Source: Flavobacteriaceae bacterium (GTDB lineage: Bacteria > Bacteroidota > Bacteroidia > Flavobacteriales > Flavobacteriaceae). From it: a stretch of DNA of 64,000 nt. The notes under the pieces are model-generated. The model was not told where the DNA came from. It saw only the letters and a program-made list of their open reading frames with translations, and did not search any database. Below are positions 17,916 through 26,875 of the stretch, piece after piece. The DNA is taken from the NCBI GenBank assembly GCA_002746415.1, contig NVXD01000019.1:62001-126000 (forward strand). Reading direction: 5' to 3'. Position 1 is the first letter of the stretch; each line of letters begins with the position of its first letter. Both the position numbers and the translations under genes were made by a program.

Positions 17916-19256
17916 ATGAAGAAAAAAGTCGCTTTTTATACTTTAGGCTGCAAGCTTAATTTTTCAGAAACCTCTACTATTGCCAGAGATATGCAAAATG
18001 AAGGGTATGATCGCGTGGACTACACTGAATATGCTGATATGTATGTTATCAATACATGTTCTGTGACAGAGAATGCAGACAAGCGTTTTAAAACTATTGT
18101 AAAACAAGCTCAAAAGATAAATCCAGATGCTTTTGTAGCTGCTATTGGATGTTATGCTCAATTAAAACCGGAAGCACTTGCTGCTGTTGATGGAGTTGAT
18201 TTGGTTTTGGGAGCCACAGAAAAATTTAAAATCACCGATTATATCAATGATTTATCAAAGAATGATTTTGGGGAGATTCATTCTTGTGAGATAGAAGAAG
18301 CTGATTTTTATGTGGGCAGTTATGCCATAGGGGATAGAACTAGGGCTTTTTTAAAAGTACAAGATGGCTGTGACTATAAATGTACATACTGTACAATTCC
18401 ATTAGCTCGTGGCATATCTCGTAGTGACACCTTGCAAAATGTGTTAAAAAATGCAGCCGAAATTTCTGCTCAAGGCATTAAGGAAATTGTGTTGACCGGT
18501 GTTAATATTGGTGATTATGGCAAAGGTGAATTTGGAAACAAAAAACATGAACACACTTTTTTTGAATTGGTAAAAGCCTTGGATGAAGTGGCTGGAATTC
18601 ATAGACTTAGAATATCTTCCATAGAGCCTAATTTGCTTAAAAATGAAACAATAGATTTTGTAGCACAAAGCAATTCCTTTGTGCCTCATTTTCATGTTCC
18701 CTTGCAAAGTGGTAGTGATGCTATTTTAAAATTAATGAAGAGAAGGTATTTAAGCAATTTATATAAGGATAGAATTTCACATATTAAACAAGTGATGCCA
18801 CATGCTTGTATTGGCGTGGATGTGATTGTTGGCTTCCCTGGGGAAACTGATGAGCATTTTTTAAAGACCTATCATTTTCTAAATGATTTGGATGTTTCTT
18901 ATTTACATGTTTTTACATATTCTGAGAGGGACAATACTACAGCTGCAGTCATGGATGGAGTAGTTCCTAAGAATGTTAGAAGTAAGCGAAGTAAAATGCT
19001 TAGAGGTTTATCTGCAAAAAAGCGAAGGGCATTCTATGAAAGTCAAATAGGAACGGAGAGAACTGTTCTATTTGAAGGGGAAAACAAAGAGGGGTATATT
19101 CACGGATTTACAGAAAACTATGTAAAAGTGAAATATCCTTGGAATCCATCTTTGGTAAATACCTTACATAAGGTTGCCCTTACAGAAATTGATGAGGATG
19201 GTTTAGTAAGAATCAATTTCGTAGAGGTGCTTCATAAGGCCTCTCCTTTACGTTAA
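17916..19256 (+). CDS. mtaB: tRNA t6A37 methylthiotransferase MtaB
   Basis: Radical-SAM enzyme that adds a methylthio group to N6-threonylcarbamoyladenosine at tRNA position 37, stabilising decoding of ANN codons. It is 446 residues. The N-terminal methylthiotransferase domain has three cluster cysteines: C12 (TLGCKLNFSE), C48 (INTCSVTENADKR) and C79 (AIGCYAQLKPE). The radical-SAM cluster is CDYKCTYC with C152, C156 and C159. A TRAM-like C-terminal stretch follows after about residue 380. The TLGCKLN and CTIPLARG wording favours MtaB over MiaB or RimO. It appears to be transcribed alone. Confidence 0.93.
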   Translation: MKKKVAFYTLGCKLNFSETSTIARDMQNEGYDRVDYTEYADMYVINTCSVTENADKRFKTIVKQAQKINPDAFVAAIGCYAQLKPEALAAVDGVDLVLGATEKFKITDYINDLSKNDFGEIHSCEIEEADFYVGSYAIGDRTRAFLKVQDGCDYKCTYCTIPLARGISRSDTLQNVLKNAAEISAQGIKEIVLTGVNIGDYGKGEFGNKKHEHTFFELVKALDEVAGIHRLRISSIEPNLLKNETIDFVAQSNSFVPHFHVPLQSGSDAILKLMKRRYLSNLYKDRISHIKQVMPHACIGVDVIVGFPGETDEHFLKTYHFLNDLDVSYLHVFTYSERDNTTAAVMDGVVPKNVRSKRSKMLRGLSAKKRRAFYESQIGTERTVLFEGENKEGYIHGFTENYVKVKYPWNPSLVNTLHKVALTEIDEDGLVRINFVEVLHKASPLR

Positions 19257-19290
19257 GGGTATTGTGAATAGTTTGTGATGAATAAGGGTA

Positions 19291-19316
19291 TAAAAAAACC
19301 TCTCAGTTGAGAGGTT
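19291..19316 (-). terminator. Terminator of the small GNAT gene
   Basis: On the minus strand AACCTCTC and GAGAGGTT form an 8-bp stem with a 4-base loop and run into seven T residues. It lies 6 bases past the GNAT stop and may also slow transcription from mtaB. Confidence 0.7.
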
Positions 19317-19322
19317 GGTAAC

Positions 19323-19616
19323 TTAAATTCTTATTCCTACGGGGAGCATTTCTTTATACTGCCTATTTTTTCGTAGAAACCCAGCAATTTGTGGGCTTGT
19401 TGGAACTACTCTTAAATTCTTATCTTGAATTTGATGTAGTACCGCTCTAATAAAATCTTCTTTAAAACTTTCATTGGTAATTTCTTCAGGAATTACAAGT
19501 TTCGTTAAAAAAACCTTTCGTTCCTGCGATGAATATTCAATTTTAGCCAAATGACCGTCCATTCTAGCTTCAAATTGACGCAAGAAACTATTGTCCTTAA
19601 TTTCCATTTCATTCAT
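19323..19616 (-). CDS. Short GNAT-type N-acetyltransferase-like protein
   Basis: 97 residues, the size of the minimal GNAT family (YjdJ / Acetyltransf_CG type) rather than a full acetyltransferase. It has an opening strand pair FEARMDGHLAKIEYSS, a central helix-strand ESFKEDFIRAVLHQIQDKN, and the closing segment LRVVPTSPQIAGFLRKNRQY. In this family that segment normally reads V-x-P-x-C-P-Y-V...HPEY; the usual cysteine is replaced here by Ser. It may bind acetyl-CoA; the substrate is unknown. It is a single gene with its own terminator. Confidence 0.7.
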   Translation of the reverse strand: MNEMEIKDNSFLRQFEARMDGHLAKIEYSSQERKVFLTKLVIPEEITNESFKEDFIRAVLHQIQDKNLRVVPTSPQIAGFLRKNRQYKEMLPVGIRI

Positions 19617-19792
19617 ATAGTTAGATTTTAAGTTTGTGGTTTTGACAAAAAAAATACGACGTTCTCTAATCGTAATTTCCTCGTTATTAAGTAATTTAGC
19701 TTGGTTTTAAATTCGTAAAAATTTAACGGCTAGCTTACAAAAGTAATAAAAAGAATGCTAAATTCCTAGTTAAAAAATAGAGGACCTGCAAT

Positions 19793-20455
19793 ATGACCAA
19801 TGAAAAACTCCATGTTTATTTAATGCCAGGTATGGCAGCCAACCCATCAATTTTTAATAATATTTCATTACCCTCAGAACAATTTGAAACACATTTTTTG
19901 GAATGGCATGTGCCTAAAAAGGGATGCAGTATCCAAGAATATGCCATGGAAATGTGCAAAAATGTAAAACATAAGGACCCTATTCTTTTAGGTGTTTCAT
20001 TTGGGGGAATGTTAGTTCAGGAAATGGCAAAATTGATGCCGGTCCAAAAAGTTATTATTGTATCTAGCGTAAAACATAAATCTGAACTTCCAAAACGAAT
20101 GATTTTTGCTAAGTATACTAAGATTCATAAATTATTACCCACTGGTTTGGTTAATAATGTGGAATTACTGGCGAAATATGCCTTTGGAGAACCAGTGACC
20201 AAACGGTTGGAGCTATATGAAAAGTATCTATCTGTACGGGATAAATATTATATAGACTGGTCCATTGATCAGATTGTAAATTGGCAGCATACGGAACATT
20301 TACCTAATTTGGTTCATATTCATGGTGATAGCGACCCAGTTTTTCCAATAAGCCACATAAAGGATTGTATACCAGTTAAAAATGGCACCCATACTATGAT
20401 TATACACAGATCAAAATGGTTTAATGAGCAACTGGCTGCAATTATTTTAGATTAA
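19793..20455 (+). CDS. Alpha/beta hydrolase
   Basis: 220 residues, cytosolic, without a signal peptide. The nucleophile elbow is GVSFGG (LLGVSFGGMLVQEMAK), with an acidic residue in HIHGDSDPVFP and the final histidine in KNGTHTMIIH, giving a complete Ser-Asp-His triad. The opening YLMPGMAANPSIF provides the oxyanion region. The cap region is short. The substrate cannot be deduced. The lytic transglycosylase gene follows about 46 bases downstream and may be cotranscribed. Confidence 0.8.
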   Translation: MTNEKLHVYLMPGMAANPSIFNNISLPSEQFETHFLEWHVPKKGCSIQEYAMEMCKNVKHKDPILLGVSFGGMLVQEMAKLMPVQKVIIVSSVKHKSELPKRMIFAKYTKIHKLLPTGLVNNVELLAKYAFGEPVTKRLELYEKYLSVRDKYYIDWSIDQIVNWQHTEHLPNLVHIHGDSDPVFPISHIKDCIPVKNGTHTMIIHRSKWFNEQLAAIILD

Positions 20456-20501
20456 GGGAGTTGTAATTAATACCTTTATGTCGCTAATAAAAATAAAAAT
20501 T

Positions 20502-21449
20502 ATGAAGTTTATAAAGAATGTTTTAATGTTTTTGGGGATGGTTTTAGTGGTAAGCACCTTAATTTTTGCTATCCAAGATGATGCTGATGTGGCGGTTGTT
20601 GATGAAAAGGAGATGCACAACAACAATAATAACCATGAATATAGAATTTCTGCAATAGACATTCCAGAAAATTTAAACTTTGCCGATGAGCTTGTACCCG
20701 TAGACGATCCAGAAGTTATGGAACGTGTGGATAGAGAATTTTTGGTGAATACCTATTGGCAGTCCAATGCATTATTGCTTATGAAAAGGGCAAATAAATA
20801 TTTTCCTATCATAGAACCTATTTTAGCGAAAAATGGAGTGCCTGATGATTTTAAATACTTAGCTGTTGCAGAAAGTGGTTTGCAAAATGTGGTATCTCCG
20901 GCTGGAGCAACTGGGTTTTGGCAAATTATGAAAGGTACAGGAAAGGAATATGGCCTGGAAATTAATAGCAATGTAGATGAACGCTACCATATAGAGAAAG
21001 CAACTGAAGTTGCCTGCGAATATATTTTAAAATCCAAAAAGAAATTTGGAAATTGGACATTGGCAGCTGCCTCATACAATGGAGGGCCTTATGGCATTCA
21101 AAAATATATGAAAATCCAAAAAGCAAAAGATTATTATAGTCTTTTGTTGGGCCAGGAAACGGGTCGTTACATGTTTAGAATCCTTGCAATCAAAGAAATA
21201 TTAAGCAGTCCAGATAAATATGGTTTTGATATATCAAAGGAAGATATGTATACTGCTGTGCCTACCTTTAATGTGGAGATAGATAAACCGGTAACAAATT
21301 TCGCTGATTTTGCAGTGCAATATGAGATCAACTACAAAATATTAAAACGCCATAACCCATGGCTTAGAGAGCCACATTTAAACAATGCTTCAAGGAAAAA
21401 ATATACTATAGAGATTCCAATGAAAGGGTATTACAGGTCTTCCAAATAG
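20502..21449 (+). CDS. Membrane-bound lytic murein transglycosylase (SLT domain)
   Basis: Cleaves peptidoglycan glycan strands with formation of anhydro-muropeptides in the periplasm. I use the ATG at 20502, which gives a compact signal anchor (MKFIKNVLMFLGMVLVVSTL) and 315 residues. An ATG eight codons earlier is also in frame. The SLT domain has its catalytic Glu124 in AVAESGLQNVVSPAGATGFW, then GLEINSNVDERYHIEKATEV and AAASYNGGP, all standard signatures. The C-terminal part ends in a basic tail, with no clear LysM repeat (MltD proteins often have these). The N-terminal linker contains an Asn-rich stretch. Confidence 0.9.
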   Translation: MKFIKNVLMFLGMVLVVSTLIFAIQDDADVAVVDEKEMHNNNNNHEYRISAIDIPENLNFADELVPVDDPEVMERVDREFLVNTYWQSNALLLMKRANKYFPIIEPILAKNGVPDDFKYLAVAESGLQNVVSPAGATGFWQIMKGTGKEYGLEINSNVDERYHIEKATEVACEYILKSKKKFGNWTLAAASYNGGPYGIQKYMKIQKAKDYYSLLLGQETGRYMFRILAIKEILSSPDKYGFDISKEDMYTAVPTFNVEIDKPVTNFADFAVQYEINYKILKRHNPWLREPHLNNASRKKYTIEIPMKGYYRSSK

Positions 21450-21463
21450 AAATAATTTTTCAA

Positions 21464-21979
21464 CTATATCTTTTTCATTTGTTGCTGCATCATTTTTATT
21501 TGATCCGTAAGCATCTTGTTTTTATCCAATTTTTTTGCTTCCTGTAAAAGTGTTGTAGCTTCTCTCTTTCTACGTTTCTGCATTGCTATTCCAGCAAGAC
21601 TTAGTTTAGCCATGGCAACATCATAGTCCATACTTAAACCCAGTTTCAACGCTTTTTTAAAGTATTTTTCTGCTTGAGTAAGATTTTTTTGTGAAAAAAT
21701 GATTCCATGTAAGTAATTGAAATACCCCTGTTGTTTTTTTACCAAAGAAGTTTCAGGGTTCTTAATTTTTCCCAACCATTTTTGTGTACCATCCAGATCT
21801 TGTTTCCTCATTCTTAAAAAAGACATTAGAATAATTTCATTTTTAAAATAAAGAAAGATGAAAATTGAAGCTAGAAGTAAAAGAAATATACCATTACCAA
21901 TATACCCCTCTATAAATTGGTACACTGCGTAAGCAACAATCATTCCGGCAATTATTAGTTTAAAGTTTTTGTTAAACAT
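21464..21979 (-). CDS. TPR-containing membrane protein
   Basis: 171 residues. Two adjacent membrane helices (about 8-26 and 30-47) are followed by a cytosolic helical region. That region contains a TPR-like unit (AEKYFKKALKLGLSMDYDVAMAKLSLAGI) and a second unit with RRKREATTLLQEAKKLDKN, then a Met/Gln-rich end. It resembles small flavobacterial TPR proteins of unknown role, probably a membrane-tethered adaptor. It converges on the transglycosylase gene with 14 bases between. Confidence 0.6.
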   Translation of the reverse strand: MFNKNFKLIIAGMIVAYAVYQFIEGYIGNGIFLLLLASIFIFLYFKNEIILMSFLRMRKQDLDGTQKWLGKIKNPETSLVKKQQGYFNYLHGIIFSQKNLTQAEKYFKKALKLGLSMDYDVAMAKLSLAGIAMQKRRKREATTLLQEAKKLDKNKMLTDQIKMMQQQMKKI

Positions 21980-22087
21980 GGGTGTATTGTTATTCGTAAA
22001 TTAATGTTAGATGTTATATTTTTAGCAAGTCGTTATCCCTACAGGACAAAAGTAATAAAACTATCCTGAAATATTTATTTAAATACA

Positions 22088-22118
22088 TTTGGGAAAGCAA
22101 AAACTCTTCGTATATTTG
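22088..22118 (+). promoter_or_regulatory. Promoter of rpmH
   Basis: TTTG at 22088-22091 and TATATTTG at 22111-22118, separated by 19 bases, fit the Bacteroidota consensus. The leader would be about 55 bases. Confidence 0.6.
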
Positions 22119-22178
22119 CGCCCAGATTTTGAGGGATAACCTACAAGATTTTTTAAATAACGAATTAAGGATTAAAAA

Positions 22179-22346
22179 ATGCCTGGACAAAAAAGAACAT
22201 ATCAGCCATCAAAAAGAAAGAGAAGAAACAAGCATGGTTTTAGAGAACGTATGGCTAGTGCCAACGGTAGGAAGGTTCTTGCTAGAAGAAGGGCTAAAGG
22301 AAGAAGAAAGTTAACGGTATCTTCAGAGTTGAGACATAAGAAATAA
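22179..22346 (+). CDS. rpmH: 50S ribosomal protein L34
   Basis: 55 residues, too short for many gene finders and overlapped by a longer meaningless frame (22129-22314). The translation contains the L34 core [20 protein letters not shown], then [20 protein letters not shown], and ends SSELRHKK. It begins MPGQKRTYQ, slightly longer at the N terminus than the usual MKRTFQ form. It has its own promoter upstream and a strong terminator downstream. dnaA and rnpA, common L34 neighbours in other bacteria, are not beside it. Confidence 0.96.
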   Translation: MPGQKRTYQPSKRKRRNKHGFRERMASANGRKVLARRRAKGRRKLTVSSELRHKK

Positions 22347-22371
22347 ATGAAAAATTATTTTCAAAATATTA

Positions 22372-22405
22372 AGGTGTTACTTTTTTAAAGTAGCACCTTT
22401 TTTTT
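22372..22405 (+). terminator. Rho-independent terminator after rpmH
   Basis: A 12-bp stem (22372-22383 with 22387-22398, one T-G pair), 3-base loop, followed by seven or eight T. It isolates rpmH from carB. Confidence 0.88.
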
Positions 22406-22431
22406 GTATTAAATATAACAATAAAGAGAAA

Positions 22432-25284
22432 ATGCCTAAAAGAAAAGATATAAAATCAGTTTTAATTATTGGATCTGGACCAATTGTCATTGGACAAGCA
22501 TGTGAGTTTGATTATTCAGGTTCCCAGTCATTACGCTCTTTAACGGAAGATGGAATAGAAACGGTATTGATCAACAGTAACCCTGCTACTATAATGACAG
22601 ATCCGACTATGGCGGATCATATATACTTAAAACCGTTAACCACAAAATCCATTATTCAGATTTTAGAAAATCACCCCAGTATAGATGCTGTATTGCCAAC
22701 CATGGGAGGGCAAACTGCTTTGAACTTGTGTATTGAGGCCGATGAAAAAGGAATTTGGAAAGATTTTGATATAGAAATTATAGGCGTTGATATAGACGCT
22801 ATAAACATCACTGAGGACAGGGAGAAGTTCAGGGAGCTTATGTTGAAGATAGGGATAGGAATGGCGCCTCAAGCAACCGCCACTTCTTTCTTAAAAGGAA
22901 AAGAAATTGCTCAGGAATTTGGATTTCCATTGGTGATTAGAGCATCTTACACTTTGGGTGGTGCTGGAGCATCCATAGTTTATAAACCAGAAGATTTTGA
23001 TGAATTGCTAAGTCGTGGATTGGAAATTTCACCTATTCATGAAGTGATGATCGATAAAGCCTTATTAGGCTGGAAAGAGTTTGAACTAGAGCTATTGCGA
23101 GATAAAAATGACAATGTTGTTATTATCTGTACCATAGAGAACATGGATCCAATGGGGATTCACACAGGAGACTCAATTACTGTAGCCCCTGCAATGACAT
23201 TGTCTGACAAGACATTCCAGAGAATGCGAGACATGGCCATAAAAATGATGAGAAGTATTGGAGATTTTGCTGGGGGTTGTAACGTTCAGTTTGCAGTGAG
23301 CCCTGATGAAGCAGAAGATATTATTGCCATTGAGATAAACCCAAGAGTTTCTCGTTCCTCTGCATTGGCATCAAAAGCTACAGGCTATCCTATTGCAAAA
23401 ATTGCAACTAAATTGGCGATGGGGTATAATTTAGATGAATTAGACAATCAAATTACCAAATCTACATCAGCTTTATTTGAGCCTACATTGGATTATGTGA
23501 TTGTGAAAATACCACGATGGAATTTTGACAAGTTTGAAGGTTCTGATAGGACTTTAGGTTTGCAAATGAAATCTGTGGGGGAAGTCATGGGCATAGGACG
23601 TTCTTTTCAAGAAGCACTTCATAAAGCCACCCAATCTTTGGAAATAAGTAGAAACGGACTTGGGGCAGATGGTAAAGGGTATAAAGATTATGACCAAATA
23701 ATCAGTAAACTCACTTATGCCAGTTGGGATAGGGTGTTTGTGATTTATGATGCCATTCAAATCGGAATTCCGTTGAGTAGAATCCATGAAATCACCAAAA
23801 TAGATATGTGGTTCCTTAAACAATATGAGGAGTTGCATTTCTTGGAGAAAGAAATATCTAAATACACTATAGAATCACTACCCAAAGAGCTTTTGTTGGA
23901 AGCCAAACAGAAAGGTTTTGCAGATAGGCAAATTGCCCATATGTTAGATTGTTATGAAAGTGAGGTGCACTCAAAACGGATATCAATGGGCATAAACAGG
24001 GTATTTAAATTAGTGGATACCTGCGCTGCAGAATTCAAGGCAATGACACCCTATTATTATTCCACATTTGAAGAAGAAATTGAAACAGCCAGTGGAGAAA
24101 GATATGTAGCAAATGATAGTATTGTAACAGACAAGAAAAAAATTGTAGTGCTGGGATCTGGCCCAAATAGAATTGGACAGGGAATAGAGTTTGATTATTG
24201 TTGTGTTCATGGTGTTTTGGCCGCTTCAGAGTGTGGGTATGAAACCATAATGATCAATTGTAACCCAGAGACTGTTTCTACAGATTTTGATACCGCTGAT
24301 AAACTTTATTTTGAACCTGTTTTTTGGGAGCATATCTACGATATCATCATGCATGAGAAACCTGAAGGTGTTATTGTGCAACTTGGCGGACAGACCGCTT
24401 TAAAGCTTGCTGAGAAGTTAGAAAAGTATGGAATAAAAATAATAGGGACCAATTTTAAATCCTTGGATTTAGCTGAAGACAGAGGTAGTTTTTCCGAAAT
24501 GCTAAAAGAAAACAATATTCCTTTTCCTGAATTTGGTGTTGCAGAAACTGCAGATGAAGCTTTAGCTCTTGCAGATGAATTAGATTTCCCATTGTTAATA
24601 AGACCCTCTTATGTTCTTGGAGGACAGGGAATGAAAATTGTTATTAACAAGGAAGAATTGGAAGAACATGTTGTAAACCTTCTTAGAAAGATACCTAATA
24701 ATAAGTTGTTGTTGGATCATTATTTGGATGGTGCCATAGAAGCTGAAGCTGATGCAATTTGTGATGGTAAGGATGTGTACATAATTGGTATAATGGAGCA
24801 TATAGAGCCTTGTGGGATCCATTCGGGTGATTCTAATGCCACATTGCCACCTTTTAATTTGGGTGAGTTTGTAATGCAGCAAATTAAAGACCATACTAAG
24901 AAAATTGCTTTGGCTCTGAACACTGTTGGATTGATAAATATACAGTTTGCCATAAAGGATGATATGGTGTACATCATAGAGGCTAATCCAAGAGCCTCTA
25001 GAACAGTTCCATTTATTGCTAAGGCATACAAGGAGCCATATGTAAACTATGCAACCAAAGTAATGTTGGGCGAGAAGAAAGTAAAAGATTTTGATTTTAA
25101 ACCAGAATTGGAAGGCTATGCTATAAAACAACCTGTCTTCTCATTTAACAAATTTCCTAATGTAAATAAGAATCTTGGACCTGAAATGAAAAGTACTGGA
25201 GAAAGTATTTTGTTTATAGACAGTCTTAAAGATGATGAGTTTTACAACCTATATGCAAGGAGAAAAATGTATTTAAGTAAGTAA
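22432..25284 (+). CDS. carB: Carbamoyl-phosphate synthase large subunit, lacking the C-terminal allosteric domain
   Basis: Makes carbamoyl phosphate from bicarbonate, ammonia (from the CarA glutaminase) and two ATP, feeding pyrimidine and arginine synthesis. It is 950 residues against about 1073 in E. coli. Both ATP-grasp halves are complete: the first opens VLIIGSGPIVIGQACEFDYS, the second, near residue 565, opens VVLGSGPNRIGQGIEFDYC. Each has a metal-binding EINPR / EANPR segment. The protein stops just after the second half, at RRKMYLSK, where the MGS-like regulatory domain would begin. No remnant is found in the 114 bases before the next gene. carA is not adjacent. The missing domain suggests regulation differs from the UMP/ornithine control of E. 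coli. Confidence 0.95.
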   Translation: MPKRKDIKSVLIIGSGPIVIGQACEFDYSGSQSLRSLTEDGIETVLINSNPATIMTDPTMADHIYLKPLTTKSIIQILENHPSIDAVLPTMGGQTALNLCIEADEKGIWKDFDIEIIGVDIDAINITEDREKFRELMLKIGIGMAPQATATSFLKGKEIAQEFGFPLVIRASYTLGGAGASIVYKPEDFDELLSRGLEISPIHEVMIDKALLGWKEFELELLRDKNDNVVIICTIENMDPMGIHTGDSITVAPAMTLSDKTFQRMRDMAIKMMRSIGDFAGGCNVQFAVSPDEAEDIIAIEINPRVSRSSALASKATGYPIAKIATKLAMGYNLDELDNQITKSTSALFEPTLDYVIVKIPRWNFDKFEGSDRTLGLQMKSVGEVMGIGRSFQEALHKATQSLEISRNGLGADGKGYKDYDQIISKLTYASWDRVFVIYDAIQIGIPLSRIHEITKIDMWFLKQYEELHFLEKEISKYTIESLPKELLLEAKQKGFADRQIAHMLDCYESEVHSKRISMGINRVFKLVDTCAAEFKAMTPYYYSTFEEEIETASGERYVANDSIVTDKKKIVVLGSGPNRIGQGIEFDYCCVHGVLAASECGYETIMINCNPETVSTDFDTADKLYFEPVFWEHIYDIIMHEKPEGVIVQLGGQTALKLAEKLEKYGIKIIGTNFKSLDLAEDRGSFSEMLKENNIPFPEFGVAETADEALALADELDFPLLIRPSYVLGGQGMKIVINKEELEEHVVNLLRKIPNNKLLLDHYLDGAIEAEADAICDGKDVYIIGIMEHIEPCGIHSGDSNATLPPFNLGEFVMQQIKDHTKKIALALNTVGLINIQFAIKDDMVYIIEANPRASRTVPFIAKAYKEPYVNYATKVMLGEKKVKDFDFKPELEGYAIKQPVFSFNKFPNVNKNLGPEMKSTGESILFIDSLKDDEFYNLYARRKMYLSK

Positions 25285-25341
25285 TTGAAATTTAAAAGGC
25301 AGCAGGTGTTTCTTCGTGAGCCTGCTTCTAAGATATACTAA

Positions 25342-25376
25342 AAAGAGGGCAAGCTGAAATACAGCTTGCCCTCTTT
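25342..25376. terminator. Bidirectional terminator between carB and the GlcG-like gene
   Basis: A perfect 15-bp stem (25342-25356 with 25362-25376) with a 5-base AAATA loop. A-rich on the left and T-rich on the right, it can serve both convergent genes. A second weaker repeat, AGCAGG/CCTGCT, lies just upstream. Confidence 0.85.
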
Positions 25377-25398
25377 GTCTTTTATCAATGTATTGAAA

Positions 25399-25797
25399 TT
25401 AGATTGCTGATGAGCCAGCTTCAGCAACTGCATGATCGTTTTCAACAGAACTTCCGCTAACTCCTATGGCACCAATAATTGCTCCTGTTGCATTTTTAAG
25501 GGGAACCCCACCAGGGAACGTAATTAAACCATTATTAGAATGTTCAATATTAAACAATGATTCGCCTGGTTGGGACAATTCTCCAATAATCCCTGTGTTC
25601 ATGTCAAAATAGCGAGCTGTTTTAGCTTTTTTAATTGAAATATCAAGCGAACCTAGCCAAGCACCATCTATGCGCCCAAATGCGACTAAATTTGCTCCAG
25701 CATCTACAATTGCAATATTCATTTTTGTGTCTAGAGCAGTAGCTTTTTCTTTTGCTGTGGCAATCATTTTTTCTGCCTGTGATAATGTAATATTCAT
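25399..25797 (-). CDS. GlcG/HbpS family (DUF336) protein, possible haem-binding
   Basis: 132 residues covering one complete GlcG/HbpS domain: [18 protein letters not shown], then [20 protein letters not shown] and [15 protein letters not shown], ending in [13 protein letters not shown] and DHAVAEAG. HbpS of Streptomyces binds haem and senses redox stress; GlcG is an uncharacterised partner of glycolate oxidase. No signal peptide is present, so it acts in the cytosol here. It stands alone, and the upstream AraC regulator, which points the same way, may control it. The function is uncertain. Confidence 0.8.
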   Translation of the reverse strand: MNITLSQAEKMIATAKEKATALDTKMNIAIVDAGANLVAFGRIDGAWLGSLDISIKKAKTARYFDMNTGIIGELSQPGESLFNIEHSNNGLITFPGGVPLKNATGAIIGAIGVSGSSVENDHAVAEAGSSAI

Positions 25798-25929
25798 AAT
25801 TTTATGCTTTTAATGGTTTGTAACTTTCGCATAAAAGTATCAAGTAACCCCCTTGTTTAAGTTACTGAAAGGGTTCAAAAAACTTATGATAAAAGGTCAA
25901 TTTGAGACTAAGTAGACTAGAAGGAAAGA

Positions 25930-26769
25930 TTATCTAGAAATTTCTTTTGGAGAGATTCCAAACTTGTTTTTAAAGGCGATACTAAAATTTGAAAGATTGT
26001 TATATCCAAAATCTAAATAAATATCCGAAGACTTTAGAGTGCCTTGCTCTAATAGTTCCTTAGCTTTTTTAAGCCGCTTGTCCTGCAACCATTTGCCAGG
26101 ACTTACGTGGTATTCATTTATAAAATAACGTTTAAAAGTAGAGAGACTCATATTGCATAGAAAGGCAATTTCCTCTAATTTTAAGTTGGAATAGACATTG
26201 CTCTCCACAATATTTTTGAATGTAGAAACTTCTTTTGATACCAATGATTTTAAATACAGTTCAAACGTATTGCCATATATATTGAGAAGATATACCAAGA
26301 TTTCTTCAAATTTTAATTCAAGCAGGGTTTTCGTATAATCTGAAGGAGTTGTACTTATTGTAGACAATGAGTTTAAATATGAACTAATATAGGCATCGTT
26401 CTTAAATGTAAAATAGGAGATTTCATCCTTATTATTGTTATTGTAATCTGTATGTTTTTTTAAAAAAGTTACCAGTTTTTTTTCTGAAAAAAAGAATAGT
26501 TTGCAGTAATAGATGTTTTCTTTGTCCAATAATTCGGTCCAAAGACAATTCCCTTTTTTCAGAAGTAATGATTGTTTTTTGTCAACAATAACCGATGTAT
26601 CTGCAAAGTGAACTTGTTTTTTGCCAACTTGTAAAAAACTAAACATATGCATGCTGAGGTTCACCTTGCTTTTCACTACATCACTGGTCATTTCAAAATC
26701 ATAAACAAATAGATCTGGTGTCGTTTCAGTGTTCTTGAGGTATATTTCTGGTATGTTCTCTATGGGCAT
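25930..26769 (-). CDS. AraC-family transcriptional regulator
   Basis: 279 residues. The N-terminal half is a cupin-like sensing domain without recognisable ligand motifs (YDFEMTSDVVKSKVNLSMHM, QSLLLKKGNCLWTELLDKEN). The C-terminal 100 residues are a double helix-turn-helix: LKLEEIAFLCNMSLSTFKRY, YHVSPGKWLQDKRLKKAKEL, then SDIYLDFGYNNLSNFSIAFK and the closing FGISPKEISR. It probably controls its own neighbourhood, perhaps the GlcG-like gene 132 bases downstream on the same strand. The effector is unknown. Confidence 0.85.
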   Translation of the reverse strand: MPIENIPEIYLKNTETTPDLFVYDFEMTSDVVKSKVNLSMHMFSFLQVGKKQVHFADTSVIVDKKQSLLLKKGNCLWTELLDKENIYYCKLFFFSEKKLVTFLKKHTDYNNNNKDEISYFTFKNDAYISSYLNSLSTISTTPSDYTKTLLELKFEEILVYLLNIYGNTFELYLKSLVSKEVSTFKNIVESNVYSNLKLEEIAFLCNMSLSTFKRYFINEYHVSPGKWLQDKRLKKAKELLEQGTLKSSDIYLDFGYNNLSNFSIAFKNKFGISPKEISR

Positions 26770-26875
26770 TTAGGGCTATTTTTTTGGACGTAACCTATTT
26801 TTATTGCGCATCTAATTTATAGATGGCCCAATATCTAACAAATTCACCAAATAAATAAATGTGATGTTTTTAATC

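Noticed and set aside
22129-22314. 61-codon open frame starting ahead of L34
   Set aside because: It is out of frame with the clear L34 protein at 22179-22346, and its translation resembles nothing known.
24595-25131. 178-codon open frame antisense to carB
   Set aside because: It lies inside the second ATP-grasp half of carB; the composition is that of a random reverse frame.
25285-25398. Possible detached or frameshifted MGS domain of CarB
   Set aside because: Only 114 bases separate carB from the next gene, mostly a terminator; no coding remnant is visible in any frame.
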